Notes under the pieces: model-generated | What the model was told of the DNA's origin: nothing | What the model saw: only the letters and a program-made list of their open reading frames with translations | Databases searched by the model: none | Shown here: piece after piece, positions 1-7,888 of the stretch | Layout of the letters: every line of letters begins with the position of its first letter | How positions within the stretch are numbered: position 1 is the stretch's first letter | Translations under genes and position numbers: made by a program | Origin: Prevotella sp. UBA2725 | GTDB taxonomy: Bacteria; Bacteroidota; Bacteroidia; Bacteroidales; Bacteroidaceae | DNA: 64,000 nucleotides | NCBI GenBank assembly: GCA_002353825.1 | Contig: DEKJ01000051.1 | Span: forward strand, 1 to 64,000 | Reading direction: 5' to 3'

Positions 1-560
1 AGCTTATCCCGAACTCAGGTTATCAGATACATCGTGAGATTGACAACCGCCTTGGACTGAACGATGCCGAGTTGGATCGTCTGCGTAAGGGAGCTGTACT
101 CAGAAAGGAATTCGCTGAGGGTGATAATCGCAAGATGCGTTTTGTACAGTTGGACAAGGAGACCAACTCCCTCATGACCCGAGACCTGGCAAGTGTTAAA
201 TATGAGGAAAAACTTGCTGAGGTGGACAAAATCAAGGACATCGGACTCGGATTAGGACAGAAGGAAGCTGTCGCAAACGGCAAGCCCGTTGAACTGGAGG
301 TCGGAGACCAAAAAGTGACTGTCGGCGTTGATCTCCGTGAGCCGCAGGGCTTCAAGGTCGTCAATGGTGACATGGAAGAGTGGAAGCGACAGGAGGCCAT
401 CCGTTATGATGATGCCAACGAGGGATTCATCGGCTATGTGCAGACCGATGAGAACCGGTGGGAATACAAGCAGGTGGTTGACAAGCTCCAACATGAGGAA
501 CGCCTGCGTATGACCGAGAGGGAGAAGAAGGAAGAGAAGAAGCAAGGAATCAAGATGTAG
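1..560 (+). CDS. Conjugative-element protein with DUF3945-type C-terminus (5' end outside window)
   Basis: The frame is open from the first full codon at position 3, so the true start lies upstream of the window. About 185 residues are visible. They are highly charged, and the central part (VDLREPQGFKVVNGDMEEW and following) resembles the small repeated domain (DUF3945 type) found in proteins of Bacteroidales conjugative transposons and plasmids. The function of that family is unknown. The C-terminal 30 residues are rich in E and K and end in QGIKM. That ending matches the ends of three downstream proteins (SFKL, GLKL, GFKM). It is the first gene of a rightward series with short AT-rich spacers. 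The family call is from memory of such elements and is moderately secure. Confidence 0.6.
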   Translation, partial: LIPNSGYQIHREIDNRLGLNDAELDRLRKGAVLRKEFAEGDNRKMRFVQLDKETNSLMTRDLASVKYEEKLAEVDKIKDIGLGLGQKEAVANGKPVELEVGDQKVTVGVDLREPQGFKVVNGDMEEWKRQEAIRYDDANEGFIGYVQTDENRWEYKQVVDKLQHEERLRMTEREKKEEKKQGIKM

Positions 561-617
561 TCTTTTTCACCTATGTAGATATAACCACTTCTAACCTATG
601 AACCTTTACCTATTACC

Positions 618-2354
618 ATGCCAAACAAACAAGAATGCTCGTTCACCTCCGTAGCGCCATATCCGAAAGTCCGACAACTGGCTCATGGACTGAAAGACGG
701 AAAACAAGAAAGCATCAAGCAGGCCGCAGAACTCATGGCCGACAATATCAAAGGGATGGCAGCGGGAAAGTACTGTGTATTGGTTCCCATTCCAAACCAC
801 CATGGAAAAGCCGTATACACTAAGGCTCTTGCCGAAGAACTTTCCCGTCGTACAGGCATTCCGACATGGGACATTCTTTCCTGCCGCCCTCACATGCCAC
901 TGCACTATGCCAAAAAAAATGACCTCAAGCCAGAAGGCATATACCTGAAACTGAGTCTGTACCGACAAGTGCCACTGATGTTCACGCCGATCATCATAGA
1001 TAATGTGCTGGACACCGGCTATACCGCAGGTGCCGCCATCAAGGCTGTAGGTCATCCCGATTCGATGCTCGCAGTCCTTGGGCACACTAAGAACCATCTG
1101 ACTAACAAGAACTACCAGTTTACTCAACTTACTACTAACATGGAAAAGGAACTAACCAAGAACAAGACCGATACTCCTCAGCAACAATACGAGTACTTCA
1201 AAGGTAAGCATCCGGATACGCTGATTCTCATGCGTAACGGTGATAAGTACCGCGCTTTGAACGAGGATGCACAGAAACTCTCGAATGTACTCGGCATTGA
1301 CACAAAGAAGCCACGGCTCAAGCAAGATGGGGCACTCATCGCAGAGTTCCCCTACAACAAGCTTGATGTCTGTCTTCCGAAACTGATCCGTGCTGGCAAT
1401 CGTATTGCCATTGTCGATATGCCAGTAGCCGTACGAAATCACAAGAAACAATCCGACAACATGAAGAAAAAAACAGAACCCAAGAAACAAGAGACCAAAG
1501 CCGAAAAGACCGAGGTCAAGGCCGAGACTCCTAAGATCGATAAGCAAACCAAGGTTGAGAAGCCAAAAGAGAAAGTTGCTGAGACATCCGAGAAGCAATC
1601 TGAGGAACAGAAGGAGACGAAACGTCGTGAGCCTCAGATGGTGACCGTCAACGGTGAGAAAGTCACTCACGGTCATGCCTTCCAGAGTAATCTCAATCCC
1701 GACAAGTGGTACTTCACGGCTCGTCTTGACGGCAACCAGCTCCGTCCTCAGCTTATGAAGCCGGAGAATGTTGCTGCCTATCAGAAGCGCGAGACAACCA
1801 TTGAGGCACTGATGCAGAACTACTATCCAACCAAACTGCAGAAGAAGGTTACTCCCGAGGAGTTCAAGGCTGACAACAAGCTCTCTGACGGTCGTGTCAT
1901 CGACAGGATGGTCATCTACAAGGAGCATGATGAATCACGTGACGATGTAGGTAAGTATAAGATCTATACGCAGGTCGGTAATCAAAAGATGTCGCGTACG
2001 ATGTCGCATGAGGACCTGAACGCTTACTTTGACCGTGTAACGACTCCCGCCAAGCTTGTCGAGAAGAACTTTGCCGAGCAGCTCCACATGGCATCCTTCT
2101 ACAACCAATTCAAGCTGGAGGATGGTGTGAAGGAAGTGAAAGTAGCCAAGCAACTCGATGGTCAGTGGGCGGTGTCTGCTGATCTCGGTGAGAAAGGTCA
2201 GACGAGCAAGCACATTCTATCCTGGCATGACAAGCAGGCGCTCTTCTCTGCAAAGACTGCCACAAAAGAACAGTTGGCAGCCCGCTATCTCAACAACGAG
2301 ATCAAGGAGATGAAAACTGAAAAGGTATCAGCCAAGCAGTCGTTCAAGCTGTAG
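618..2354 (+). CDS. Phosphoribosyltransferase - MutS domain I-like - DUF3945-type fusion protein
   Basis: A 578-residue protein. Residues ~50-165 look like a type I phosphoribosyltransferase: a beta strand followed by the PRPP loop IIIDNVLDTGYTA (125-137). Residues ~187-268 resemble the N-terminal mismatch-recognition domain of MutS (YFKGKHPDTLILMRNGDKY, then a hydrophobic segment ending RIAIVDMP). Residues ~275-345 are a lysine/glutamate-rich linker. Residues ~345-570 carry DUF3945-type segments (NPDKWYFTARLDG and a YYPTKLQKKV region). The end is QSFKL. The stretch between the first two domains (nt ~1095-1140) reads like a translated intergenic spacer ending in an internal ATG, so two ancestral genes may have fused. 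Catalytic activity is not shown; PRPP chemistry is inferred from the motif alone. Confidence 0.65.
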   Translation: MPNKQECSFTSVAPYPKVRQLAHGLKDGKQESIKQAAELMADNIKGMAAGKYCVLVPIPNHHGKAVYTKALAEELSRRTGIPTWDILSCRPHMPLHYAKKNDLKPEGIYLKLSLYRQVPLMFTPIIIDNVLDTGYTAGAAIKAVGHPDSMLAVLGHTKNHLTNKNYQFTQLTTNMEKELTKNKTDTPQQQYEYFKGKHPDTLILMRNGDKYRALNEDAQKLSNVLGIDTKKPRLKQDGALIAEFPYNKLDVCLPKLIRAGNRIAIVDMPVAVRNHKKQSDNMKKKTEPKKQETKAEKTEVKAETPKIDKQTKVEKPKEKVAETSEKQSEEQKETKRREPQMVTVNGEKVTHGHAFQSNLNPDKWYFTARLDGNQLRPQLMKPENVAAYQKRETTIEALMQNYYPTKLQKKVTPEEFKADNKLSDGRVIDRMVIYKEHDESRDDVGKYKIYTQVGNQKMSRTMSHEDLNAYFDRVTTPAKLVEKNFAEQLHMASFYNQFKLEDGVKEVKVAKQLDGQWAVSADLGEKGQTSKHILSWHDKQALFSAKTATKEQLAARYLNNEIKEMKTEKVSAKQSFKL

Positions 2355-2376
2355 CTTTAAAATTCTCTAAGGAAAG

Positions 2377-2464
2377 CTATTGGTTTTCAAGTTAGAAACT
2401 ACTTGTTTTTAGGCTAAGAACTAATGGTTTTCAGGCGAGAAACTATCTGTTTTCCAAAAGGAAA
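2377..2464 (+). repeat. Four tandem 22-bp imperfect dyad repeats
   Basis: Four head-to-tail units of exactly 22 bp start at 2377, 2399, 2421 and 2443, each beginning CTA and containing a GTTTTC-like and a GAAA-like half. Each unit can fold on itself, and some paired changes keep the pairing: unit 2 has TTTTTAG opposite CTAAGAA, unit 4 has GTTTTCC opposite GGAAAC. The array begins 22 nt after the stop of the fusion gene. It may be iterons, a protein-binding array or a 3'-end structure. Confidence 0.75.
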
Positions 2465-2509
2465 CTCAAGAAATCAAAAAGACAATAACCAACTAACCAT
2501 TATTAGATT

Positions 2510-2737
2510 ATGCATAAGACTATCGAAGAACTTATTCAGTTGAAGCAGAACGGTCAGATCGGATGGTGCGAGCTCGCACTCCGCAGTGACCACAGTAAGG
2601 AATACATCCACTGGTGTGACGACCATGGCTTGGAGCCGGACGACAACAATGCCGAGCTGTTCATGGAGCAGACCGAAAGCCGTATCTATGAGGACGGCGA
2701 CGAGTATGAGCCGGAGCTGGCAGAGACACTGGTGTAG
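2510..2737 (+). CDS. Small acidic protein of unknown function
   Basis: A 75-residue acidic protein (many D and E in the last 40 residues) with no recognisable motif, signal peptide or membrane segment. It sits between the 22-bp array and the ArdC-like gene, in the same direction as its neighbours and with matching codon use (GAG, AAG and GAC preferred), which supports it being a real gene. Small acidic proteins in mobile elements sometimes mimic DNA or inhibit restriction, but nothing here shows that. It could equally be a regulator. The function is unknown. Confidence 0.6.
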   Translation: MHKTIEELIQLKQNGQIGWCELALRSDHSKEYIHWCDDHGLEPDDNNAELFMEQTESRIYEDGDEYEPELAETLV

Positions 2738-2781
2738 ATGAAATCTCAGGATAACCGCGACTAATCTACTAAACTATAGAA

Positions 2782-2888
2782 ACTAACTTTAGATTCGGGC
2801 TTTGACTCTCTTTCAAGTGTGGAAGGTGAGTCAAAGCTATTACCAACATGTTAGTTCTAAGCGGATTAACGCCAAACGCTAATCTAAA
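2782..2888 (+). promoter_or_regulatory. Nested inverted repeats in the leader of the ArdC-like gene
   Basis: A perfect 10-bp stem, GCTTTGACTC (2799-2808) with GAGTCAAAGC (2828-2837), continues inward with CTTTC opposite GAAGG. It is flanked by ACTAAC (2782-2787) with GTTAGT (2850-2855), and by TTTAGATT (2788-2795) with AATCTAAA (2881-2888). The last two pairings interleave, so alternative folds are possible. There is no T-run, so it is more likely a leader structure or operator than a terminator. It ends 9 nt before the start codon at 2898. Confidence 0.55.
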
Positions 2889-2897
2889 CTTACAACT

Positions 2898-4289
2898 ATG
2901 GATAACAACAATACCAAGCCTAAAGACAGTCAGGAGCGCAAGTCCAGCGGGGAAAAAGCAATTGACAAATTCTGTGAGCAGATGATCGACCGCCTGCAGT
3001 CCATCAAGGCTTCCGACTGGAAGCAGGGATGGACGAACGGAAAGGGAACAATGCTCGGTATGCCTCAGAATATGAACGGGCGCAACTACTCGGGAACCAA
3101 CTCGTTCTTCCTTCAGATGGACACGGCTATGAACGGCTACAAGACTCCCGTTTACATGACCTTCCTTCAGGCGCAGCGTGAGAACATCCGCATCAAGAAA
3201 GGTGCCGAGGCCATGCCCGTCATCTATTGGGACCTCAATGTGAAGGATGCCAACGGCAAGCGTGTCTCGGAGTCTGACTACAAGCAGATGCCGCGTGAGT
3301 TGCAGGCCAAATGTGAGGTACGTCCGTTCCTCCGTGCTTTCCATGTATTCAACGTGGATCAGACTAATCTGGAGGAGGTCAACAAGGAGAAGTACGATGC
3401 CATCGTCGACCGTTTCAAAGGTCCGCAGCTTCGTGACAAAGCCGGCATGTATGAGAACCGTGCTCTTGACCGTATGTTCGAGCGCCAGGAATGGATCTGC
3501 CGTATTCAGACTGACCGTCTTGTCGATGGCGCGTTCTATTCTCCGGCACGTGACCTTGTCATTCTGCCAATGAAAGAACAGTTCAACATTGGCAAGAATG
3601 CTGAGGAGATCTTCAAGGACGGTATGGAGTATTACTCTTCTGCTCTCCATGAGATGACGCACTCTACAGGTACGGCCAATCGTTTGAACCGCGAGAAAGG
3701 GACAAGATTCGGTGATCCCAAGTATGCCAAGGAGGAACTTGTAGCAGAACTTACAGCTGCCATGGTAGGAAATGCCATGGGATTTGACAAGCGCATCCTT
3801 GACAATAATCTCTGCTACGTTCAAGGCTGGATCAATGCTCTCCGTGAGGATCCGAAGTTCATCGTCTCTGTCATGGCCGATGTTAACAAGGCATCAAAGA
3901 TGATACTTCAAAAGATTGACGAACAGAAGATTGCCCTTGGTGAGCGACCTATTCTGTCTGCCAACATGAGTAAAGTAGATCTGCAGGCTAACCGTGACGT
4001 GGCGAAGCAGGACTGGAAGCAGCCGTCGGATATTGCACTCTCCGCTAAGTTTGAGGATGCTGCCATCATCAAGAAGATGGATGGTGGCTATGCCGTACGG
4101 GCTTCCTTCGAGGGAAAGGACTTAGGCATGAAGAACATTCCTAAGATTGATGGTGTGCGTTATGAACTGATGCCAGCCGGTGCTATGAAGGAACAGATGC
4201 TGCACGATACCGTTGCCCGCAAGTTTGTCAACGAGGTACGTGAGATCCGCAAGCAGCAGGCAGAAGAACATAAGGGACTCAAGCTGTAG
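2898..4289 (+). CDS. ArdC-type antirestriction / ssDNA-binding zincin-like protein
   Basis: A 463-residue protein. The N-terminal ~150 residues match the ArdC single-strand-DNA-binding domain (DUF1738 type: a helix with the RLQSIKASDWKQGW segment, then NGRNYSGTNSFFL). The middle carries a zincin-type metallopeptidase motif, HEMTH at 251-255, with a downstream glutamate in EELVAELTAAM (~284). The last ~110 residues resemble the DUF3945-type segments of the neighbouring proteins, and the protein ends GLKL. ArdC-family proteins are known to protect incoming plasmid DNA from restriction, and some are carried to the recipient. That role here is inferred from family and context. The leader has strong nested inverted repeats, which suggests regulated expression. 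Confidence 0.85.
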   Translation: MDNNNTKPKDSQERKSSGEKAIDKFCEQMIDRLQSIKASDWKQGWTNGKGTMLGMPQNMNGRNYSGTNSFFLQMDTAMNGYKTPVYMTFLQAQRENIRIKKGAEAMPVIYWDLNVKDANGKRVSESDYKQMPRELQAKCEVRPFLRAFHVFNVDQTNLEEVNKEKYDAIVDRFKGPQLRDKAGMYENRALDRMFERQEWICRIQTDRLVDGAFYSPARDLVILPMKEQFNIGKNAEEIFKDGMEYYSSALHEMTHSTGTANRLNREKGTRFGDPKYAKEELVAELTAAMVGNAMGFDKRILDNNLCYVQGWINALREDPKFIVSVMADVNKASKMILQKIDEQKIALGERPILSANMSKVDLQANRDVAKQDWKQPSDIALSAKFEDAAIIKKMDGGYAVRASFEGKDLGMKNIPKIDGVRYELMPAGAMKEQMLHDTVARKFVNEVREIRKQQAEEHKGLKL

Positions 4290-4320
4290 AACAACTCCTA
4301 ATTCCTAACTACTAACTATT

Positions 4321-5541
4321 ATGCCCTACGAAGTCAGTTTTAAGGATTTGAAGCGTCAGGTGGGCATTGATGATGTGGCCTTCCACCTCGGCTATCGGCT
4401 GAACCGTCATGCCGGGGTGGGACGGTACATCGAATTGGTCCTGCCTGATTCACATGGCGGTAAACTCGACACGATCATCATCTCTCATCCCAAAGAGAAA
4501 GAACTACAATGGTACTTCCACCGTAACGGCAATGCCAAGGGTGATGTGGTGAACTTCATCAGTGAGAACCTCTATCACTTCAACAAGTTCGGTCGTAACC
4601 AGTGGGAGGTCATCGGCAAGATTATGGCTGACTTTGCCAACATGCCTGTCATCGACAACCATGACCGTAACTACATCAACAGTCTCGGTGCCGTTCAGCA
4701 TGTCTTTGACCCGAAGCGTTATGCCGCACAGCCGATGCGTGACAACATGGACTTTGCTATAGGTCTTCTTGAGGAAAGAGGATTGAACAAAGACACAATC
4801 TTTGCCAATCACATCTCTGTAGTCAGGGACAGCCATGCCAAGTGGGTAGCACCGATGCTGGCTTTTCCTTACCGTGAACCGGAGAGCGATAAAGTCGTGG
4901 GCTATGAGCTGCGCGGTGACCGGGGATTCAAAGGTAAAGCGGCAGGAACGAACTCCACTACAGCCATGTGGGTGGCAGGTATTCCTTCGGCATTGAACAA
5001 TCCGGCCATGGTCAAAGATGTATATTTCACCGAGTCAGCATACGATGCCATGGCATTCTATCAAGCCAATCGTACAAAGATCGACTTACCACACTCGGCT
5101 TTCGTCTCTGTTGGAGGCTGTTTGTCCAATGGTCAGGTCTGTGGCGTGATGCGGCACTTCAACTTGGCTAAGGCAGTAGACTGCTTTGACAATGACCTGC
5201 CGGGACGAATCTATGGTATGCGCATGGCTGCCCTTGTGGAAGGAAAGCGGTTGACGATTACAGAAAAGTGTAATATGCTCACAATTGAGACGGAAGGTCA
5301 GAAGTTCCAGATGGAGGTCGGTAAGGCTTCTGTTAAGGAGCTGGCCAAGAATCTGCCGTTGTCTAATCGTGTTGGCGAATGGAAACCGCCCGTCAACTAC
5401 AAGGACTGGAACGATGTCGTCAGAGAAATGCCCGTCAACGCCCTGCAGGTCAAGACTAAATTTCAACGTGACGAGAACCTTGCCAAGCTGAGAGCCGAGA
5501 TGCGTGAACGGGATGTGCTCAAGAGCGGATTCAAGATGTAG
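4321..5541 (+). CDS. Toprim-domain primase-like protein (DUF3991/Toprim type)
   Basis: A 406-residue protein. The N-terminal ~110 residues look like the degenerate zinc-finger/DUF3991-like region seen before Toprim domains in mobile-element primases (IDDVAFHLGYRL, then GDVVNFI). A Toprim-like domain follows, with YFTESAYDAMAFYQ supplying the conserved glutamate (~res 240) and VDCFDNDLPGR the acidic pair (~res 285). A basic helical C-terminus ends GFKM. Such proteins are thought to prime or process transferred strands. There is no separate catalytic primase domain as in DnaG. It is one of four proteins in this operon with the [G/S]-hydrophobic-K-[L/M] ending. Confidence 0.7.
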   Translation: MPYEVSFKDLKRQVGIDDVAFHLGYRLNRHAGVGRYIELVLPDSHGGKLDTIIISHPKEKELQWYFHRNGNAKGDVVNFISENLYHFNKFGRNQWEVIGKIMADFANMPVIDNHDRNYINSLGAVQHVFDPKRYAAQPMRDNMDFAIGLLEERGLNKDTIFANHISVVRDSHAKWVAPMLAFPYREPESDKVVGYELRGDRGFKGKAAGTNSTTAMWVAGIPSALNNPAMVKDVYFTESAYDAMAFYQANRTKIDLPHSAFVSVGGCLSNGQVCGVMRHFNLAKAVDCFDNDLPGRIYGMRMAALVEGKRLTITEKCNMLTIETEGQKFQMEVGKASVKELAKNLPLSNRVGEWKPPVNYKDWNDVVREMPVNALQVKTKFQRDENLAKLRAEMRERDVLKSGFKM

Positions 5542-5563
5542 ACACCTATTATTAATGTAGCCT

Positions 5564-6274
5564 ATGAAACGAAAAGTCATTTGCCTTTATGCAGCCCTGT
5601 CATGTTCCCTTGGCGGTTTTGCCCAACAGACGGACCCGACACTGACTGGTGCCGTCGTTGCCCAGACGGAGATACTGAAGGATCTCTTCAAGAAACGTGA
5701 AAAGACGCAGCAGAAGATCATCGCTGCGGAGGCCGCTGTCACCTTATCGATGGAGCGAATGCATCAACTGGAGGATAAGATGCTGGGGTATCTGCAGAAC
5801 GCTCAGGGTGCCATGCAGAATCTCTATCAGATCAAACGGGCCGCTGAGCTTGTTGGCGTAGAGATCCCTAAGAACATGGGACTGCTAAAAAGGTCTCTGC
5901 CCGGTCATCTGAAAGGTACTGCGATAGCTGTGATGGTCTCGGACGAGCTGATGGATGCCACCACACAGATGGCCTCGCTCTATCCGTTCATGAAGCAGCT
6001 TGTCACTTCGGGAAGTTACAACGTCACCAACGAGGATGGCAATACCGAGAAGCACAAGGTCAACCTGCTCAACTCTGCCGAGCGTTACTATGTAGCTAAC
6101 GAGATTGTCACTCGATTGGAAGCCATCAACACCGATCTTTGGTTGCTCGCCTGGCAGATACAGTCCTATTCATGGGGTGACCTGTGGTTCGGTCTTGATC
6201 CCGATGTTTGGGCAACGGTCATGTCCGGCAAGGCGATTGTCGACGGTCTTATCTGGGAGTGGAAGTATCTTTAG
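5564..6274 (+). CDS. Exported conjugation-associated protein
   Basis: A 236-residue protein with a clear signal peptide (KRK, then a hydrophobic core, cleavage likely after GFAQ). A helical, coiled-coil-like region follows (~res 40-100, AEAAVTLSMERMHQLEDKM), and then a tryptophan-rich C-terminus. It follows the Toprim gene by 22 nt. The layout recalls small periplasmic type IV secretion components of the VirB5/TrbJ kind, but no family is recognised with confidence. The final residues (EWKYL) do not match the GFKL-type ending of its cytoplasmic neighbours. Confidence 0.6.
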   Translation: MKRKVICLYAALSCSLGGFAQQTDPTLTGAVVAQTEILKDLFKKREKTQQKIIAAEAAVTLSMERMHQLEDKMLGYLQNAQGAMQNLYQIKRAAELVGVEIPKNMGLLKRSLPGHLKGTAIAVMVSDELMDATTQMASLYPFMKQLVTSGSYNVTNEDGNTEKHKVNLLNSAERYYVANEIVTRLEAINTDLWLLAWQIQSYSWGDLWFGLDPDVWATVMSGKAIVDGLIWEWKYL

Positions 6275-6338
6275 AATCACTTTGTCACTCTGTATCTTTA
6301 TCACTTAATCACTAACAAAACTAACCAACATTATTACT

Positions 6339-7049
6339 ATGGAAATGAAGAAAGCACTCCGTGGCGTCGCTGTCACGGAACAGATCAAGCAAGAACTGCT
6401 GGAGAATGGCAGAAGCCATGTCGTCCAGTTCAAGGATGTAAAGGGTGGCCGTTATCTGGCTCACTTTGAGTTGAAGGACGATAAGGTTATCATTGTCCCC
6501 GAAGCCAAATATCTGGAGCACCGTTGTCCCCATTGCGGCGGACGGATCCGTGTCACGAGCAAGGGCTACTTCTGCGAGCACTACTTCGACAAGAACTCTG
6601 ATTGCAAGTGGCACTGCAACGGGATCCTCTCTCACCGTTTCATCATGCCGCATGAGATAGAAGCGTTTCTGGATGGTCATCCGGTTATCCTCGACGGCTG
6701 CTTCAACACTCAGGGACGTATCTTCTCTGCCGTGCTTGTAGAGAATGATATCTATGGTATGTCACTGAGTTCTGTCGTCGGCAAGTGCCCTGTCTGCGGA
6801 GAGGATGTGCTTGTAAGTCCGGTAGCATTCAACTGCTGCAATCACGAGAAGGTGGGGGAGCCATATCACTTCTGTCTGTGGCGTCATATCCGTGGCCATG
6901 CAGTAACACTCGACGAGTTGTGGGAGCTGCTGACCTATGGAGTTACCACAAAAGAAGTTGATATTTGGGATGAAAAAGGCTCGTTGTCAAAGGCTTACCT
7001 TCGTTTGAGCAACGACCATAAGCGCATCGCACCTGAGTATGTTAACTGA
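6339..7049 (+). CDS. Stand-alone topoisomerase IA-type zinc-ribbon protein
   Basis: A 236-residue protein with two four-cysteine zinc ribbons: C63-C66-C79-C89 (CPHCGG, then FCEHYFDKNSDC) and C150-C153 with C166/C167 and C179 (CPVCGE, CCNHE, FCLW). Each is followed by a short beta/alpha module (for example LDELWELLTYGVTTKEVDIW, then LSKAYLRL). This is the pattern of the C-terminal repeats of bacterial topoisomerase I, but no Toprim or catalytic tyrosine domain is present. It probably binds single-stranded DNA or supports another protein of the element. It lies between the exported protein and the HU gene. Confidence 0.7.
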   Translation: MEMKKALRGVAVTEQIKQELLENGRSHVVQFKDVKGGRYLAHFELKDDKVIIVPEAKYLEHRCPHCGGRIRVTSKGYFCEHYFDKNSDCKWHCNGILSHRFIMPHEIEAFLDGHPVILDGCFNTQGRIFSAVLVENDIYGMSLSSVVGKCPVCGEDVLVSPVAFNCCNHEKVGEPYHFCLWRHIRGHAVTLDELWELLTYGVTTKEVDIWDEKGSLSKAYLRLSNDHKRIAPEYVN

Positions 7050-7074
7050 TGTCCAACCATAAACTACTATTACC

Positions 7075-7359
7075 ATGAACAAGAAGAACCTGATCAGAAA
7101 GGCGGCATTGGAGGCTGACCTTTCCCTTGGAGACGAGAAGAAGGCCGTGGATGCTTTTCTCTGTGCTGTCTCCGACATGCTTCGTGAGAACAAAGAAGTC
7201 ATCATCCCTGACTTCGGCCGTTTCTATGTCAAAGACTGCCCCGAGCGTAAGTTCCGCCATCCTCAGACGGGAGAACTCTTTCTTACACCGGCTACCAAGC
7301 GGGTAAGATTTAAGCCTTTCGGGAACGTGACGAGCTATGCCCTTAAGTTTGGAAAGTAA
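7075..7359 (+). CDS. HU/IHF-family DNA-binding protein
   Basis: A 94-residue protein of typical HU length. The N-terminal helices (NKKNLIRKAALEADLSL, then AVDAFLCAVSDML) are followed by the beta-arm signature IIPDFGRFYV and HPQTGELF. HU proteins bend and compact DNA and assist recombination and replication. An element-borne HU could support excision, integration or the relaxosome. It starts 25 nt after the zinc-ribbon gene and overlaps no other gene. Confidence 0.9.
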   Translation: MNKKNLIRKAALEADLSLGDEKKAVDAFLCAVSDMLRENKEVIIPDFGRFYVKDCPERKFRHPQTGELFLTPATKRVRFKPFGNVTSYALKFGK

Positions 7360-7369
7360 TCATACCATC

Positions 7370-7867
7370 ATGAAGAAGATTTCAGTATTTGTCATTGGTT
7401 GTGCACTCTTAGCATCGTGCACGCCGAAGAGCGAGAAGATGAAGCAACTGGCTCAGGAGAATCTTGAGATGAGCGTGGACTATCCCAAGCAATTGAAAGT
7501 ACTGGCTGTTTCTGAGCCTGATTCCGCCTTTGGCACGGGATATTTCACCAAGTCAGAGGTTAAAGGCATGCTGCAGTGTATGAAGGTCGTCACTGACACT
7601 ATCATGAAGCGGACCGGTAACATGAGCCGATTTGATCCGGATGACCACTATGTCATGAGTCTTGCCGAGCGCCAGATGAAAGGTATGTCCGAGATCCGTT
7701 CACTTGTCATGCAGAACGGCAAGAAGGGTAAGTTCAGCGGATGGAAGGTGAAGGTGGACTATCAGTGCGTCGATCCCAATGGACTGCCTTACCGTGCCGA
7801 GCGATGGTGCTTCATTGACAAGGAGGGCAAGCAGGTCTATAAGTCTTTCGAATTGCCAATTCCATAA
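7370..7867 (+). CDS. Putative lipoprotein of the mobile element
   Basis: A 165-residue protein starting at the ATG at 7370. An upstream alternative start would overlap the HU gene and place extra residues before the signal peptide. The first 19 residues form a lipoprotein signal ending LLASC, so Cys19 would be lipidated. The mature part has a Lys-rich start and a mixed alpha/beta body, with the conserved-looking segment GWKVKVDYQCVDPNG near the end. No family is recognised. Its position 10 nt after the HU gene suggests co-transcription. A surface role such as entry exclusion is possible but unproven. Confidence 0.65.
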   Translation: MKKISVFVIGCALLASCTPKSEKMKQLAQENLEMSVDYPKQLKVLAVSEPDSAFGTGYFTKSEVKGMLQCMKVVTDTIMKRTGNMSRFDPDDHYVMSLAERQMKGMSEIRSLVMQNGKKGKFSGWKVKVDYQCVDPNGLPYRAERWCFIDKEGKQVYKSFELPIP

Positions 7868-7888
7868 CCCTAATCTAATACCAACAAC

